Of a DNA stretch of 64,000 nucleotides, positions 25,270-32,553 are shown in pieces. Location: the NCBI RefSeq assembly GCF_023887685.1, contig NZ_JAMWMR010000004.1, forward strand, positions 62,001-126,000, in the 5' to 3' direction. Source of the DNA: Streptomyces macrolidinus. GTDB taxonomy: Bacteria > Actinomycetota > Actinomycetes > Streptomycetales > Streptomycetaceae. Each line of letters opens with the position of its first letter. Positions within the stretch are counted from its first letter, which is position 1. Below the pieces are notes generated by a model that worked only from the letters and a program-made list of their open reading frames with translations, was not told the DNA's origin and made no database searches. The translations under genes were made by a program, and so were the position numbers.

Positions 25270-26445
25270 TCACCGCTCCTCGAACGCGGCGTCCGGACGC
25301 GCGTAGGTGCGGCCCTTCCAGGCCGCACCACGCCCCCGGTAGTGCTGCACCGCCGAATCGACGGTCATCAGCAGATAGAGGACCGCGGTGAACGGCAACG
25401 ACAGCGCGAGCCACGCCGGTTGACGGTAGTAGCGCAGCATCGGCAGGTACGTCACCGTCATCACCAGCTTCGCCAGCCCGCCGACCACCATCGCCGCCAC
25501 ATCGCCGGTGACGATCCCGGCGACCAGGGCCGCGCTCGGCACGAGATAGACGAGAGCCAGTCCGAGCACCGTCCCGAGGAGCAGCGGCGGACTGTGCCGC
25601 AACTGGGCGTACGCGCTGCGCGAGACCATCCGCCACAGGTCGTGCAGCCGCGGATAGGGGCGCACGCTCTCGACCCGGTCGGCGAGCCCCAGCCAGATGT
25701 GGCCACCGCTCGTCTTGACCGCCCGCGCGAGCGCCACGTCGTCGATGACGGCCTGACGGATCGAGTCGGGAATCCGCGCCCGTTCGGCGGCGTCGGCGCG
25801 CAGCAGTACACAGCCGCCCGCCGCCGCCGCGGTGCGCGAGCCCCGCACCGCGATCCAGCGGAAGGGATAGAGCTGGGAGAAGAAGTACACGAACGCGGGT
25901 ACGACCAGCCGTTCCCACACACTCTCCACCCGCAGCCGGGCCATCTGCGAGACGAGATCGAAGCCGCCGCCGTGCGCGGCGGCGACCAGCTCCCGCAGAC
26001 TGTCGGGCGCGTGGGCGATGTCCGCGTCCGTCAGGAGCAGGTACTCGGGCTCACGCGCGCGTGCGAGAGCGATGCCATGACGCACGGCCCACAGCTTGCC
26101 CGTCCAGCCCGCGGGCGGTTCGCCGGGGGAGCCGACGGTCAGCGGAAGTCCGCCGTGCCGCCGCGCCAGTTCACGGGCCAGCTCCCCGGTTCCGTCCGAA
26201 CTGCCGTCGTCGACCAGGAAGACCTCGGCACGTCCGGGATAGTCCTGCGCGAGCAACGACGGGAGGCTGTCGGGGAGTACGGCGGCCTCGTCGCGCGCCG
26301 GTACCACGACACAGACGGACGGCCAGGAGCCGGGCTCCCGGCGCGGCGGCAACCGCAGATCCGTACGCCAGAAGAAGCCCTGGCCGAGCAGCAGCCACAA
26401 CCAGGCGACCAGAGACACGACGGCGATCCACACAAGGGCAGTCAC
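25270..26445 (-). CDS. HpnB-like family 2 glycosyltransferase
   Basis: A 391-aa membrane glycosyltransferase. One N-terminal helix (ALVWIAVVSLVAWLWLLLG) precedes a GT-A domain: VCVVVPARDEAAVLPDSL, VFLVDDGSSDGT (nucleotide-binding Asp), LLLTDADIAH (DxD-like), AAAAGGCVLLRADAA and a DDVALARAV catalytic loop (ED-type). Two or three C-terminal helices follow (LGLALVYLVPSAALVAGIV). LYPFRWIAVRGS matches the hopanoid-associated HpnB group, although no hopanoid genes are in the window. GTG 26445 is favoured because CAGACT lies seven bases upstream; ATG 26487 would extend it by 14 residues. Convergent with the TerD gene, 9 bp apart. Confidence 0.82.
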   Translation of the reverse strand: MTALVWIAVVSLVAWLWLLLGQGFFWRTDLRLPPRREPGSWPSVCVVVPARDEAAVLPDSLPSLLAQDYPGRAEVFLVDDGSSDGTGELARELARRHGGLPLTVGSPGEPPAGWTGKLWAVRHGIALARAREPEYLLLTDADIAHAPDSLRELVAAAHGGGFDLVSQMARLRVESVWERLVVPAFVYFFSQLYPFRWIAVRGSRTAAAAGGCVLLRADAAERARIPDSIRQAVIDDVALARAVKTSGGHIWLGLADRVESVRPYPRLHDLWRMVSRSAYAQLRHSPPLLLGTVLGLALVYLVPSAALVAGIVTGDVAAMVVGGLAKLVMTVTYLPMLRYYRQPAWLALSLPFTAVLYLLMTVDSAVQHYRGRGAAWKGRTYARPDAAFEER

Positions 26446-26491
26446 CCCCCGCAGTCTGCACCACCACGCGGGCCGGTTCGAGGCCATCGAC

Positions 26492-26497
26492 TATGGT
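26492..26497 (+). promoter_or_regulatory. -10 box of a leaderless promoter (racemase-like gene)
   Basis: TATGGT followed by exactly six bases and then GTG 26504. This is the TANNNT spacing of actinobacterial leaderless transcripts. No ribosome site is visible. Confidence 0.6.
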
Positions 26498-26503
26498 TGC
26501 CGC

Positions 26504-27289
26504 GTGAAGATCGCGCTTATGGACTCCGGAATCGGCTTGCTACCCGCTGCTGCCGCAGTACGGCGTCTGAGGCCCGACGCGACCCTCGTGCTCTCCCTCG
26601 ACCCCGACGGGATGCCCTGGGGACCTCGCACCCCCGAGGACCTCACCCAGCGCGCCCTCGCCGTCGCCGAGGCCGCCGCCGCACATCGGCCCGAGGCACT
26701 GATCGTCGGGTGCAACACCGCCTCCGTACACGCCCTGCCCGCCCTGCGCGCCCTGCTCGAACCCGGCCTTCCGGTCATCGGCACGGTCCCGGCGATCAAG
26801 CCGGCCGCCGCCGGTGGCGGCCCGGTCGCGATCTGGGCGACGCCGGCCACCACCGGCAGCCCCTACCAGCGCGGTCTCATCCGCGAGTTCGCGGACGGGG
26901 TGGAGGTCGCCGAGGTGCCGTGCCCCGGGCTCGCCGACGCCGTGGAGCACGCGGACGAGGCGGCGATCGACGCGGCCGTCGCCGCCGCCGCGGCGCGCAC
27001 TCCGGCCGAGGTGACGACGCTCGTCCTCGGCTGCACCCACTACGAACTGGTCGCGGACCGCATCCGCGCCGCCGTCCAGCGCCCGGACCGTCCGCCGCTC
27101 GTCCTGCACGGTTCCGCCGGGGCGGTCGCGGCCCAGGCCATGCGCCGACTCGGTGTGGAACCTGCACCGACGGCGTCCGCCGACGGCGGGATGACGGTGC
27201 TGCTCAGCGGGCGCGAGGCAGCGCTGCCGCCCGCGGCGCTGGCGTACGCGGAGGGCAGGCTGCTGTCGGCGGTCAGCCCCGCGCGCTGA
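26504..27289 (+). CDS. Aspartate/glutamate racemase family protein (MurI-like)
   Basis: A 261-aa cofactor-independent racemase of the MurI fold. The three signatures are present: MDSGIGLLPAAAAV (N-terminal DSGxGG variant), IVGCNTASVHALPAL (first catalytic Cys) and LVLGCTHYELVADRI (second catalytic Cys). Family members interconvert L- and D-glutamate for peptidoglycan, or act on aspartate or hydantoins. GTG 26504 is placed for a leaderless message. It may be a second MurI-like protein in the genome rather than the housekeeping one: DSGIG in place of DSGVGG, and the absence of the usual neighbours, argue for caution. Confidence 0.8.
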   Translation: MKIALMDSGIGLLPAAAAVRRLRPDATLVLSLDPDGMPWGPRTPEDLTQRALAVAEAAAAHRPEALIVGCNTASVHALPALRALLEPGLPVIGTVPAIKPAAAGGGPVAIWATPATTGSPYQRGLIREFADGVEVAEVPCPGLADAVEHADEAAIDAAVAAAAARTPAEVTTLVLGCTHYELVADRIRAAVQRPDRPPLVLHGSAGAVAAQAMRRLGVEPAPTASADGGMTVLLSGREAALPPAALAYAEGRLLSAVSPAR

Positions 27290-27379
27290 CCCGCGTTCGG
27301 GATCGCCCCTGCCGTCGCTCGGACTGCCGCTCGCATCGGTGACGTTGCGCGACCCCGTGCCCGCGATGCGGAACGTCGG

Positions 27380-27385
27380 TACCCT
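27380..27385 (+). promoter_or_regulatory. -10 box of a leaderless promoter (DUF3093 gene)
   Basis: TACCCT is followed by seven bases and ATG 27393. Confidence 0.5.
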
Positions 27386-27392
27386 CGAGGGC

Positions 27393-27938
27393 ATGAGGGA
27401 CCATCCCGATGGCGACACCGCCCCGCACCCCGAGGTGTGGACGGGGCGCGCGACCAACCGAGTCCAGTGGCTGCTCGCCCTCGTCGGTGCCGCCTGCATG
27501 GCGCTCGGTATCGAACTGGCCGTCGACTCCGCGTGGACGTCCGGCGTCGCCCCGCTCGTCATGTCCGTCGTGGGCTGCATCGCCGCCGGACTGCTGGTCC
27601 TCTTCGGCACGCTGGCGTTCGTGCATGTCGCCGTGAAGGTGGACGAGGACACCCTGGAGGTGCGCTGCGGCCACATCGGTCTGCCGCGCCGCCGTATCCC
27701 CCTCGCCCAGGTCGCGGGCGCCGACTTCGCTCCCCGGGTCACCCCGTGTCAGTGGGGCGGATGGGGCTATCGCTGGCGGCCCGAGAAGGGGACGGCCGTC
27801 GTCGTACGGCGTGGTGAAGGTCTCGTGCTGCGCCTCTGGGACGGCCATACGTTCACGATCACCGTGGACAACGCCGAGTCGGCGGTACGGGTCATCCGCG
27901 CCCGGCTGCGGCCGAGCCTGCCCGGCGCCGCGCACTGA
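27393..27938 (+). CDS. DUF3093-like membrane protein with PH-like domain
   Basis: A 181-aa protein. After a short acidic start come two helices (WLLALVGAACMALGIELAV and VAPLVMSVVGCIAAGLLVLFGTLAFVHV), then a PH-like beta domain (VKVDEDTLEVRCGHIGLPRRRIPLAQV, GWGYRWRPEKGTAVVVRRGEGLVLRL, GHTFTITVDNAESAVRVI, each quoted in part). DUF3093 proteins have the same two-helix plus PH arrangement. The PH part should be cytosolic. Function unknown. Convergent with the O-antigen-ligase-like gene (2 bp apart). Confidence 0.7.
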   Translation: MRDHPDGDTAPHPEVWTGRATNRVQWLLALVGAACMALGIELAVDSAWTSGVAPLVMSVVGCIAAGLLVLFGTLAFVHVAVKVDEDTLEVRCGHIGLPRRRIPLAQVAGADFAPRVTPCQWGGWGYRWRPEKGTAVVVRRGEGLVLRLWDGHTFTITVDNAESAVRVIRARLRPSLPGAAH

Positions 27939-27940
27939 CG

Positions 27941-29035
27941 TCACTCCTCTTGCGGCCCGGCCCTCCCGGACTCCCGCTTCCCTTCTTCTCCTCTCTCCCC
28001 TTCCTCGCTCCCGAGTGGACGAGCCGTGGCGAATCCGGCCAGCAGGCCCGCCCCCACCGTCACCGTCGTGAAGCTGAGCGCGTTGCCGACCGACGCGATC
28101 ACCACCAGCGCCGTCAGCGAGACACCCGCCGTCAGCGCGACCGGCGTGGGCCGTGATGTCCGCCACAGGGCGTACAGGGCCCAGCAGTAGACCGCGGCGA
28201 GCAGCGCCACGCCGACCAGTCCCTGCTCGGCCGCCTGCTGGAGCGGTGCGGAGTGCGGCTTGCCGTCGGGCAGGAGCGTCTGCGCCGTGGTGGGGCTCAG
28301 CTCGCCGAAGCGTCCCGGGCCCGCGCCGAGCGCCGGATCGTGGTGGGCCAGGGCGAGGGCGTCGCGCCACAGCAGGACCCGGTGCGCGGTCAGCCGGTCG
28401 CCGAGGAAGGTGGTCGGGCCGTCCGGCAGTACGTCCTCGGCGATCGCCCAGATCGCTCCGGTCACCGTCGCCGCGACGAGCGCGAGCCCTACGAGCGCGG
28501 GGCCGCGGTGGCGCAGCCGCGCGGCGGCGAGCGAGCACAGCAGCACGACGGCGGAGGCGACCAGCCCCGTCGTCGAGCCGAGAGCCGCCGCGGCCACCAC
28601 GATGCCTGCGGCCGACGCCCTCAGAGCGAGGCGTGGCCACGGCGCACGGGCCGCCCACGCGGCGCAGCACCCCGCCCCCGTGGCCAACGTCAGCAGCGCG
28701 GCACTCGCGCCGTTGTGCCCGAGCGGTGCGACGAACTGCGGCGCGGCCGTGACGCGCGGGGCGGCGATCGCCAGTCCCAGCCCGGCGAACGCCCCCGCGG
28801 CGGGCGCGGTCAGCGGCAGCAGCGCCCCGAAGATCCGGCCCGACGCGTAACCGGCGGCGACCGCGAGCACCGCCAGCAGCACGCCCTCGGGTCGGCCTCC
28901 CTGTGCGGCGGCCGTGATCAGTGACCAGGCCGCGCAGGCGCCGAGCACCAGGAGGCCCGTCGCATCCGCGGTGTTGCGACTCTCGTCCTGTGTCTCCGCG
29001 GCCTCGGCCGCGGGCCCTGTCCCCGTGGATCTCAC
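27941..29035 (-). CDS. O-antigen ligase-like polytopic membrane protein
   Basis: A 364-aa integral membrane protein with about ten helices. The central hydrophilic loop has HRVLLWRDALALAHHDPALGAGPGRFGEL followed by PHSAPLQQAAEQGLVGVALLAAV (quoted in part). That Rx3LW-x-DAL, GxGPGxF, H-x-x-x-LQ-x-x-x-E-x-G-x-x-G pattern marks the Wzy_C / O-antigen ligase family, which transfers or polymerises lipid-linked glycans. GTG 29035 has AGGGGG upstream; GTG 29107 is an alternative. The C-terminus is charged and low-complexity (GSEEGERGEEGKRE). A cell-surface polysaccharide substrate is inferred. Divergent from the lnt gene. Confidence 0.75.
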   Translation of the reverse strand: MRSTGTGPAAEAAETQDESRNTADATGLLVLGACAAWSLITAAAQGGRPEGVLLAVLAVAAGYASGRIFGALLPLTAPAAGAFAGLGLAIAAPRVTAAPQFVAPLGHNGASAALLTLATGAGCCAAWAARAPWPRLALRASAAGIVVAAAALGSTTGLVASAVVLLCSLAAARLRHRGPALVGLALVAATVTGAIWAIAEDVLPDGPTTFLGDRLTAHRVLLWRDALALAHHDPALGAGPGRFGELSPTTAQTLLPDGKPHSAPLQQAAEQGLVGVALLAAVYCWALYALWRTSRPTPVALTAGVSLTALVVIASVGNALSFTTVTVGAGLLAGFATARPLGSEEGERGEEGKRESGRAGPQEE

Positions 29036-29264
29036 CCCGCCGCCCCCCTGTGACGGGCCCCGACCGTCCCGGCCGCAACCGGCCGCACGTTCGAAGCTCG
29101 GGCACACGGTAACGGTGTTGCGCCGTGTTGTGGACGAGTCGTGCAGAAACGATGCGTCAGAGGGGGTTGCGAACAGGTCATCAGAAGGCGGGGCGCCGGG
29201 GAAGAGGGGCGCGGGCCCGGAAGGGCCGAGCTGCCCGCGCTGTCCGCGGCCTGGTCACGCACCG

Positions 29265-29270
29265 TACACT
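29265..29270 (+). promoter_or_regulatory. -10 box of a leaderless promoter (lnt)
   Basis: TACACT is followed by six bases and GTG 29277. No ribosome site precedes the start. Confidence 0.6.
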
Positions 29271-29276
29271 CCCCGG

Positions 29277-30959
29277 GTGACCGTCACCGCACCTTCCGTG
29301 GGCGAGCCGGAACAGCTCGAACCCCAGGCCGCACCCGCACTCCGTGGTGCCCGCCGGGTACGCCGCCTCGTCCCGGCCGCCGTCGCGGCGCTCTCCGGAG
29401 TGCTGCTCTACGTGAGTTTCCCGCCCCGGACCCTGTGGTGGCTGGCCCTCCCGGCCTTCGCCCTCTTCGGCTGGACCCTGCGCGACCGCACCTGGAAGGC
29501 AGGCCTCGGCCTCGGCTACCTGTTCGGCCTCGGCTTCCTGCTGCCGTTGCTCGTATGGACCGGCGTCGAGGTCGGCTCCGGCCCCTGGCTCGCCCTGGTC
29601 GCCGTGGAGGCGCTCTTCGTCGCGCTGGTCGGCGCGGGCATCACCCTGGTCTCCCGGCTGCCCGCCTGGCCGGTGTGGGCAGCCACCCTGTGGATCGCGG
29701 GAGAAGCGGCACGCGCACGTGCGCCGTTCGGCGGCTTCCCCTGGGGCAAGATCGCCTTCGGGCAGGCGGACGGAGTGTTCCTGCCGCTCGCCGCGGTGGG
29801 CGGCACCCCGGTAATCGGCTTCGCGGTCGTGCTGTGCGGCTTCGGGCTCTACGAGATCGTGCGCGTGGCCGTCGACGGGCGGCGTGCCGGGGGCACGCTG
29901 CGGCGCGGCGCCGCCCTCACGGCCCTGCTGAGCTTGGCCGTTCCGCTCGTGGGCGCTCTCGCCGCGCGCTCCCTGGTCAGCGACAAGGCCGAGCACGGCA
30001 CCACGACCGTCGCGGTCGTCCAGGGCAATGTGCCGCGCTCCGGGCTCGAGTTCAACGCCCAGCGGCGCGCCGTCCTCGACTACCACGCGCGCGAGACCGA
30101 GCGCCTGGCCGCGAAGGTCGAGGCGGGCAAGGCGCCGCGGCCCGACCTCGTCCTGTGGCCGGAGAACTCCTCCGACATCGACCCCTTCGCCAACGTCGAC
30201 GCCGCCGCCGTGATCCAGGGCGCCGCGCAGGCCATCGGCGCGCCGATCTCGGTCGGCGCCGTCGTCGAGCGCGACGGCAAGATGTACAACGAGCAGATCC
30301 TGTGGGACCCGGACAAGGGGCCCGTCGACACCTACGACAAGCGGCAGGTACAGCCGTTCGGCGAGTACCTTCCGCTGCGCTCCCTGCTCGATGTCATCAA
30401 CAAGAACTGGACGTCGATGGTGCGCCAGGACTTCAGCCGAGGCCACGAGCCCGGCGTGTTCACCATGGCGGACGCCAAGGTCGGGCTCGTCACCTGCTAC
30501 GAAGCGGCCTTCGACTGGACCGTGCGCTCCACGGTCACCGAAGGCGCGCAACTGATTTCGGTGCCCAGCAACAACGCGACCTTCGACCGCAGCGAGATGA
30601 CCTACCAGCAGCTCGCCATGTCCCGGGTGCGCGCCGTCGAACACAGCCGCACCGTCACGGTGCCGGTGACCAGCGGTGTCAGTGCGATCATCATGCCGGA
30701 CGGGAAGATCACCCAGCGGACCGGGATGTTCGTGGCCGACTCGCTCGTCCAGAAGGTGCCGCTGCGCTCCTACGAGACCCCCGCCACTCGGCTCGGCACC
30801 CTCCCCGAACTGCTCCTCGTACTCGTCGCCGCCTGCGGGCTCGGCTGGGCAGTGACGTCGGCGGCGCGCGGTCGTCGCGGGAGCGGTGACGACCAGGACG
30901 TGCGCGCCGACGAGCAGGACGTGACCGAGGAGCAGGACGTGACCGAGGCCGCCCGCTAG
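29277..30959 (+). CDS. lnt: Apolipoprotein N-acyltransferase
   Basis: A 560-aa membrane enzyme that adds the third acyl chain to the N-terminal cysteine of lipoproteins. Six to eight N-terminal helices (LYVSFPPRTLWWLALPAF start the conserved region; FGGFPWGKIAFGQ is a family motif) precede an extracytoplasmic nitrilase-like domain. The catalytic triad is visible: Glu in LVLWPENSSDIDPF, Lys in YDKRQVQPFGEYLPL, and Cys in LVTCYEAAFDW. A last helix (LLLVLVAACGLGWAVTSAA) precedes an acidic tail built of EQDVTE repeats. GTG 29277 follows a leaderless -10 box; the long upstream frame is unsupported. The NUDIX gene starts 9 bp downstream. Confidence 0.92.
   Translation: MTVTAPSVGEPEQLEPQAAPALRGARRVRRLVPAAVAALSGVLLYVSFPPRTLWWLALPAFALFGWTLRDRTWKAGLGLGYLFGLGFLLPLLVWTGVEVGSGPWLALVAVEALFVALVGAGITLVSRLPAWPVWAATLWIAGEAARARAPFGGFPWGKIAFGQADGVFLPLAAVGGTPVIGFAVVLCGFGLYEIVRVAVDGRRAGGTLRRGAALTALLSLAVPLVGALAARSLVSDKAEHGTTTVAVVQGNVPRSGLEFNAQRRAVLDYHARETERLAAKVEAGKAPRPDLVLWPENSSDIDPFANVDAAAVIQGAAQAIGAPISVGAVVERDGKMYNEQILWDPDKGPVDTYDKRQVQPFGEYLPLRSLLDVINKNWTSMVRQDFSRGHEPGVFTMADAKVGLVTCYEAAFDWTVRSTVTEGAQLISVPSNNATFDRSEMTYQQLAMSRVRAVEHSRTVTVPVTSGVSAIIMPDGKITQRTGMFVADSLVQKVPLRSYETPATRLGTLPELLLVLVAACGLGWAVTSAARGRRGSGDDQDVRADEQDVTEEQDVTEAAR
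30891..30947 (+). repeat. 18-bp repeats at the 3' end of lnt
   Basis: GAGCAGGACGTGACCGAG occurs at 30912-30929 and 30930-30947, with a degenerate third copy from 30891. They encode an EQDVTE tail just before the stop. Confidence 0.65.
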
Positions 30960-30962
30960 GGT
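30957..30962 (+). promoter_or_regulatory. -10 box overlapping the lnt stop codon (NUDIX gene, leaderless)
   Basis: TAGGGT, whose first three bases are the lnt stop codon, is followed by six bases and ATG 30969. This allows independent leaderless transcription of the NUDIX gene. Confidence 0.6.
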
Positions 30963-30968
30963 CGGCCC

Positions 30969-31448
30969 ATGGCTACTCCCGAATTCATCCGGACCATCCG
31001 GGCCTCCGCCGGTCAGCAACTGCTCTGGCTTCCCGGCGTCAGCGCCGTCGTCTTCGACGACGAGGGCAGAGTGCTGCTCTGCCAGCGCGCCGACAACAGG
31101 GAATGGACGGTGATCACCGGCATGCCCGACCCTGGTGAGCAGCCGGCGGACTGCGCCGTACGCGAGGTGTACGAGGAGGCGGCCGTGCGGTGCGTGGCCG
31201 AGCGGGTCGTCCTCGTCAGGTCCGGGAAGCCGGTCACCTTCGACAACGGTGACATCTGCCAGTTCATGGACGTCACGCTCCGGTGCCGGGCCGTCGGGGG
31301 AGAGGCGGCCGTGAACGACGACGAGTCCTTGCAGGTCGGCTGGTTCCACGTGGACGCGCTCCCGGAGATGCGGGAAGGTCAGAAGTTCCGGATCAAGCAG
31401 GCGCTGTCCGATGCACCCACGTGGTTCGAATCCACGAGTTCCGACTGA
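30969..31448 (+). CDS. NUDIX hydrolase
   Basis: A 159-aa pyrophosphohydrolase. The Nudix box is complete: GMPDPGE, seven residues, then REVYEEAAV (GX5EX7REUXEEXGU with Ala for the second Gly). It should cleave a nucleoside diphosphate linked to another moiety; substrate undefined. The N-terminal strand pair (WLPGVSAVVFDDEGRVLLCQRA) is typical. QFMDVTLRCRAVGGEA and ESLQVGWFHVDALPEM match ADP-ribose/NTP-type relatives. It sits 9 bp after lnt with its own -10 box. Confidence 0.88.
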   Translation: MATPEFIRTIRASAGQQLLWLPGVSAVVFDDEGRVLLCQRADNREWTVITGMPDPGEQPADCAVREVYEEAAVRCVAERVVLVRSGKPVTFDNGDICQFMDVTLRCRAVGGEAAVNDDESLQVGWFHVDALPEMREGQKFRIKQALSDAPTWFESTSSD

Positions 31449-31490
31449 AGTGTGGGGGGCGGCCATATAGAGCCGCATGTGGCCGCTTCC

Positions 31491-31496
31491 TAGAGT
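31491..31496 (+). promoter_or_regulatory. -10 box of a leaderless promoter (SDR gene)
   Basis: TAGAGT is followed by six bases and ATG 31503. No ribosome site is visible. Confidence 0.6.
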
Positions 31497-31502
31497 CGAC
31501 AT

Positions 31503-32309
31503 ATGACCCCGCCCCCGCCCCGCGCCCTTCCGGGCTCCGAAGCCTTCGCCCTCGACCTCCGCGGACGCACCGCTCTCGTCACCGGTGCCGCAAGCGGCAT
31601 CGGCCGCGCCTGTGCGCTGCGGCTGGCCGCCGCCGGGGCCGAGGTGAGAGCGGTCGACCGGGACTCCGACGGCCTCGACACCCTCGTCGGCGCGGCACAG
31701 GGCCTCGCGGGTGGCGTCGAGCCGCTGGTCCTCGACCTCACCGACCTGGACGCGGCCGAGCGGGCCGCCACCGGCACCGACGTCCTCGTCAACAACGCGG
31801 GGCTGCAACTGGTGCGCCCCTTGGAGGAGTTCCCGCCCGAGGTCTTCCACACCGTGCTGACGGTGATGCTCGAGGCCCCGTTCCGGCTCATCCGCGGGGC
31901 ACTGCCCCGGATGTACGCCCAGGGCTGGGGGCGCATCGTCAACGTGTCGTCGGTCCACGGGCTGCGCGCCTCCGCGTTCAAGTCGGCGTACGTCGCCGCG
32001 AAGCACGGACTCGAAGGGCTCTCGAAGACCGCGGCCCTCGAGGGCGCCCCGCACGGAGTCACCTCGAACTGCGTGAACCCGGGCTATGTGCGGACACCCC
32101 TCGTGGAGAAGCAACTCGCGGACCAGGCACGGACGCACGGGATCCGGGAAGAGCGCGTGCTGTCCGAGGTACTGCTCCAGGACAGCGCCGTCAAACGGCT
32201 GATCGAACCGGAGGAGGTCGCGGAGGCGGTGGCCTACCTGTGCAGCCCGTCGGCCTCGTTCGTCACCGGTACGTCGCTGGTCCTCGACGGTGGTTGGACG
32301 GCGCACTGA
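31503..32309 (+). CDS. SDR family oxidoreductase, 3-hydroxybutyrate dehydrogenase-like
   Basis: A 268-aa classical short-chain dehydrogenase. TGAASGIGRACALRLA binds NAD(P), VLVNNAGLQ is the NNAG motif, and the catalytic residues are Ser in IVNVSSVHG and Tyr/Lys in AYVAAKHGLEG. The stretch NPGYVRTPLVEKQLADQART resembles D-3-hydroxybutyrate dehydrogenases, which oxidise hydroxybutyrate to acetoacetate. The usual C-terminal SFVTGTSLVLDGGWTAH is intact. ATG 31503 sits at leaderless distance from TAGAGT. Its final codons are the first copy of a 34-bp tandem array that continues into the downstream spacer. Confidence 0.87.
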   Translation: MTPPPPRALPGSEAFALDLRGRTALVTGAASGIGRACALRLAAAGAEVRAVDRDSDGLDTLVGAAQGLAGGVEPLVLDLTDLDAAERAATGTDVLVNNAGLQLVRPLEEFPPEVFHTVLTVMLEAPFRLIRGALPRMYAQGWGRIVNVSSVHGLRASAFKSAYVAAKHGLEGLSKTAALEGAPHGVTSNCVNPGYVRTPLVEKQLADQARTHGIREERVLSEVLLQDSAVKRLIEPEEVAEAVAYLCSPSASFVTGTSLVLDGGWTAH

Positions 32310-32490
32310 CCGGGCTCTCGGCGGAGTTGGACGGCGTACTGGCGTACTGGCCGGTTCTCGGCGGCGGTTGGACGGAACACGGGCCAGGTCATCGGTGGCG
32401 GTCGGACGGCGCACGGACCAGGACATCGACGGCAGTTGGGCGGAGTACGGACCAGGTCCTCGACGGCAGTTGGGCGGAGCACGGGCGGTG
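32281..32490 (+). repeat. 34-bp tandem repeat array, six copies, seeded in the SDR gene 3' end
   Basis: Units start at 32281, 32315, 32355, 32389, 32423 and 32457. Five are 34 bp; the second is 40 bp because of an internal GTACTGGC duplication. The core is TCGACGGCRGTTGG followed by CGGMGYACGG and CCAGG. Unit 1 encodes the SDR end (LDGGWTAH plus stop); the rest is non-coding. 34 is not a multiple of three, so the array is not extending the reading frame. It fills nearly the whole space between the SDR and the GAF/PucR gene. Confidence 0.85.
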
Positions 32491-32553
32491 AGCATGCCAA
32501 GAGTTGTCCACAGGGCCGGGTTGCCCGGTCCGCCCGTGGGTCATCCTGAGGAC

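Noticed and set aside
32281..32490. The 34-bp repeats as a CRISPR array
   Set aside because: Units are contiguous and degenerate, with no unique spacers, and no cas genes are present.
29181..32495. 1104-aa open frame on the minus strand opposite lnt, NUDIX and SDR
   Set aside because: It is a shadow of three well-identified genes; composition is Arg/Gly/His-rich and no domain is recognisable.
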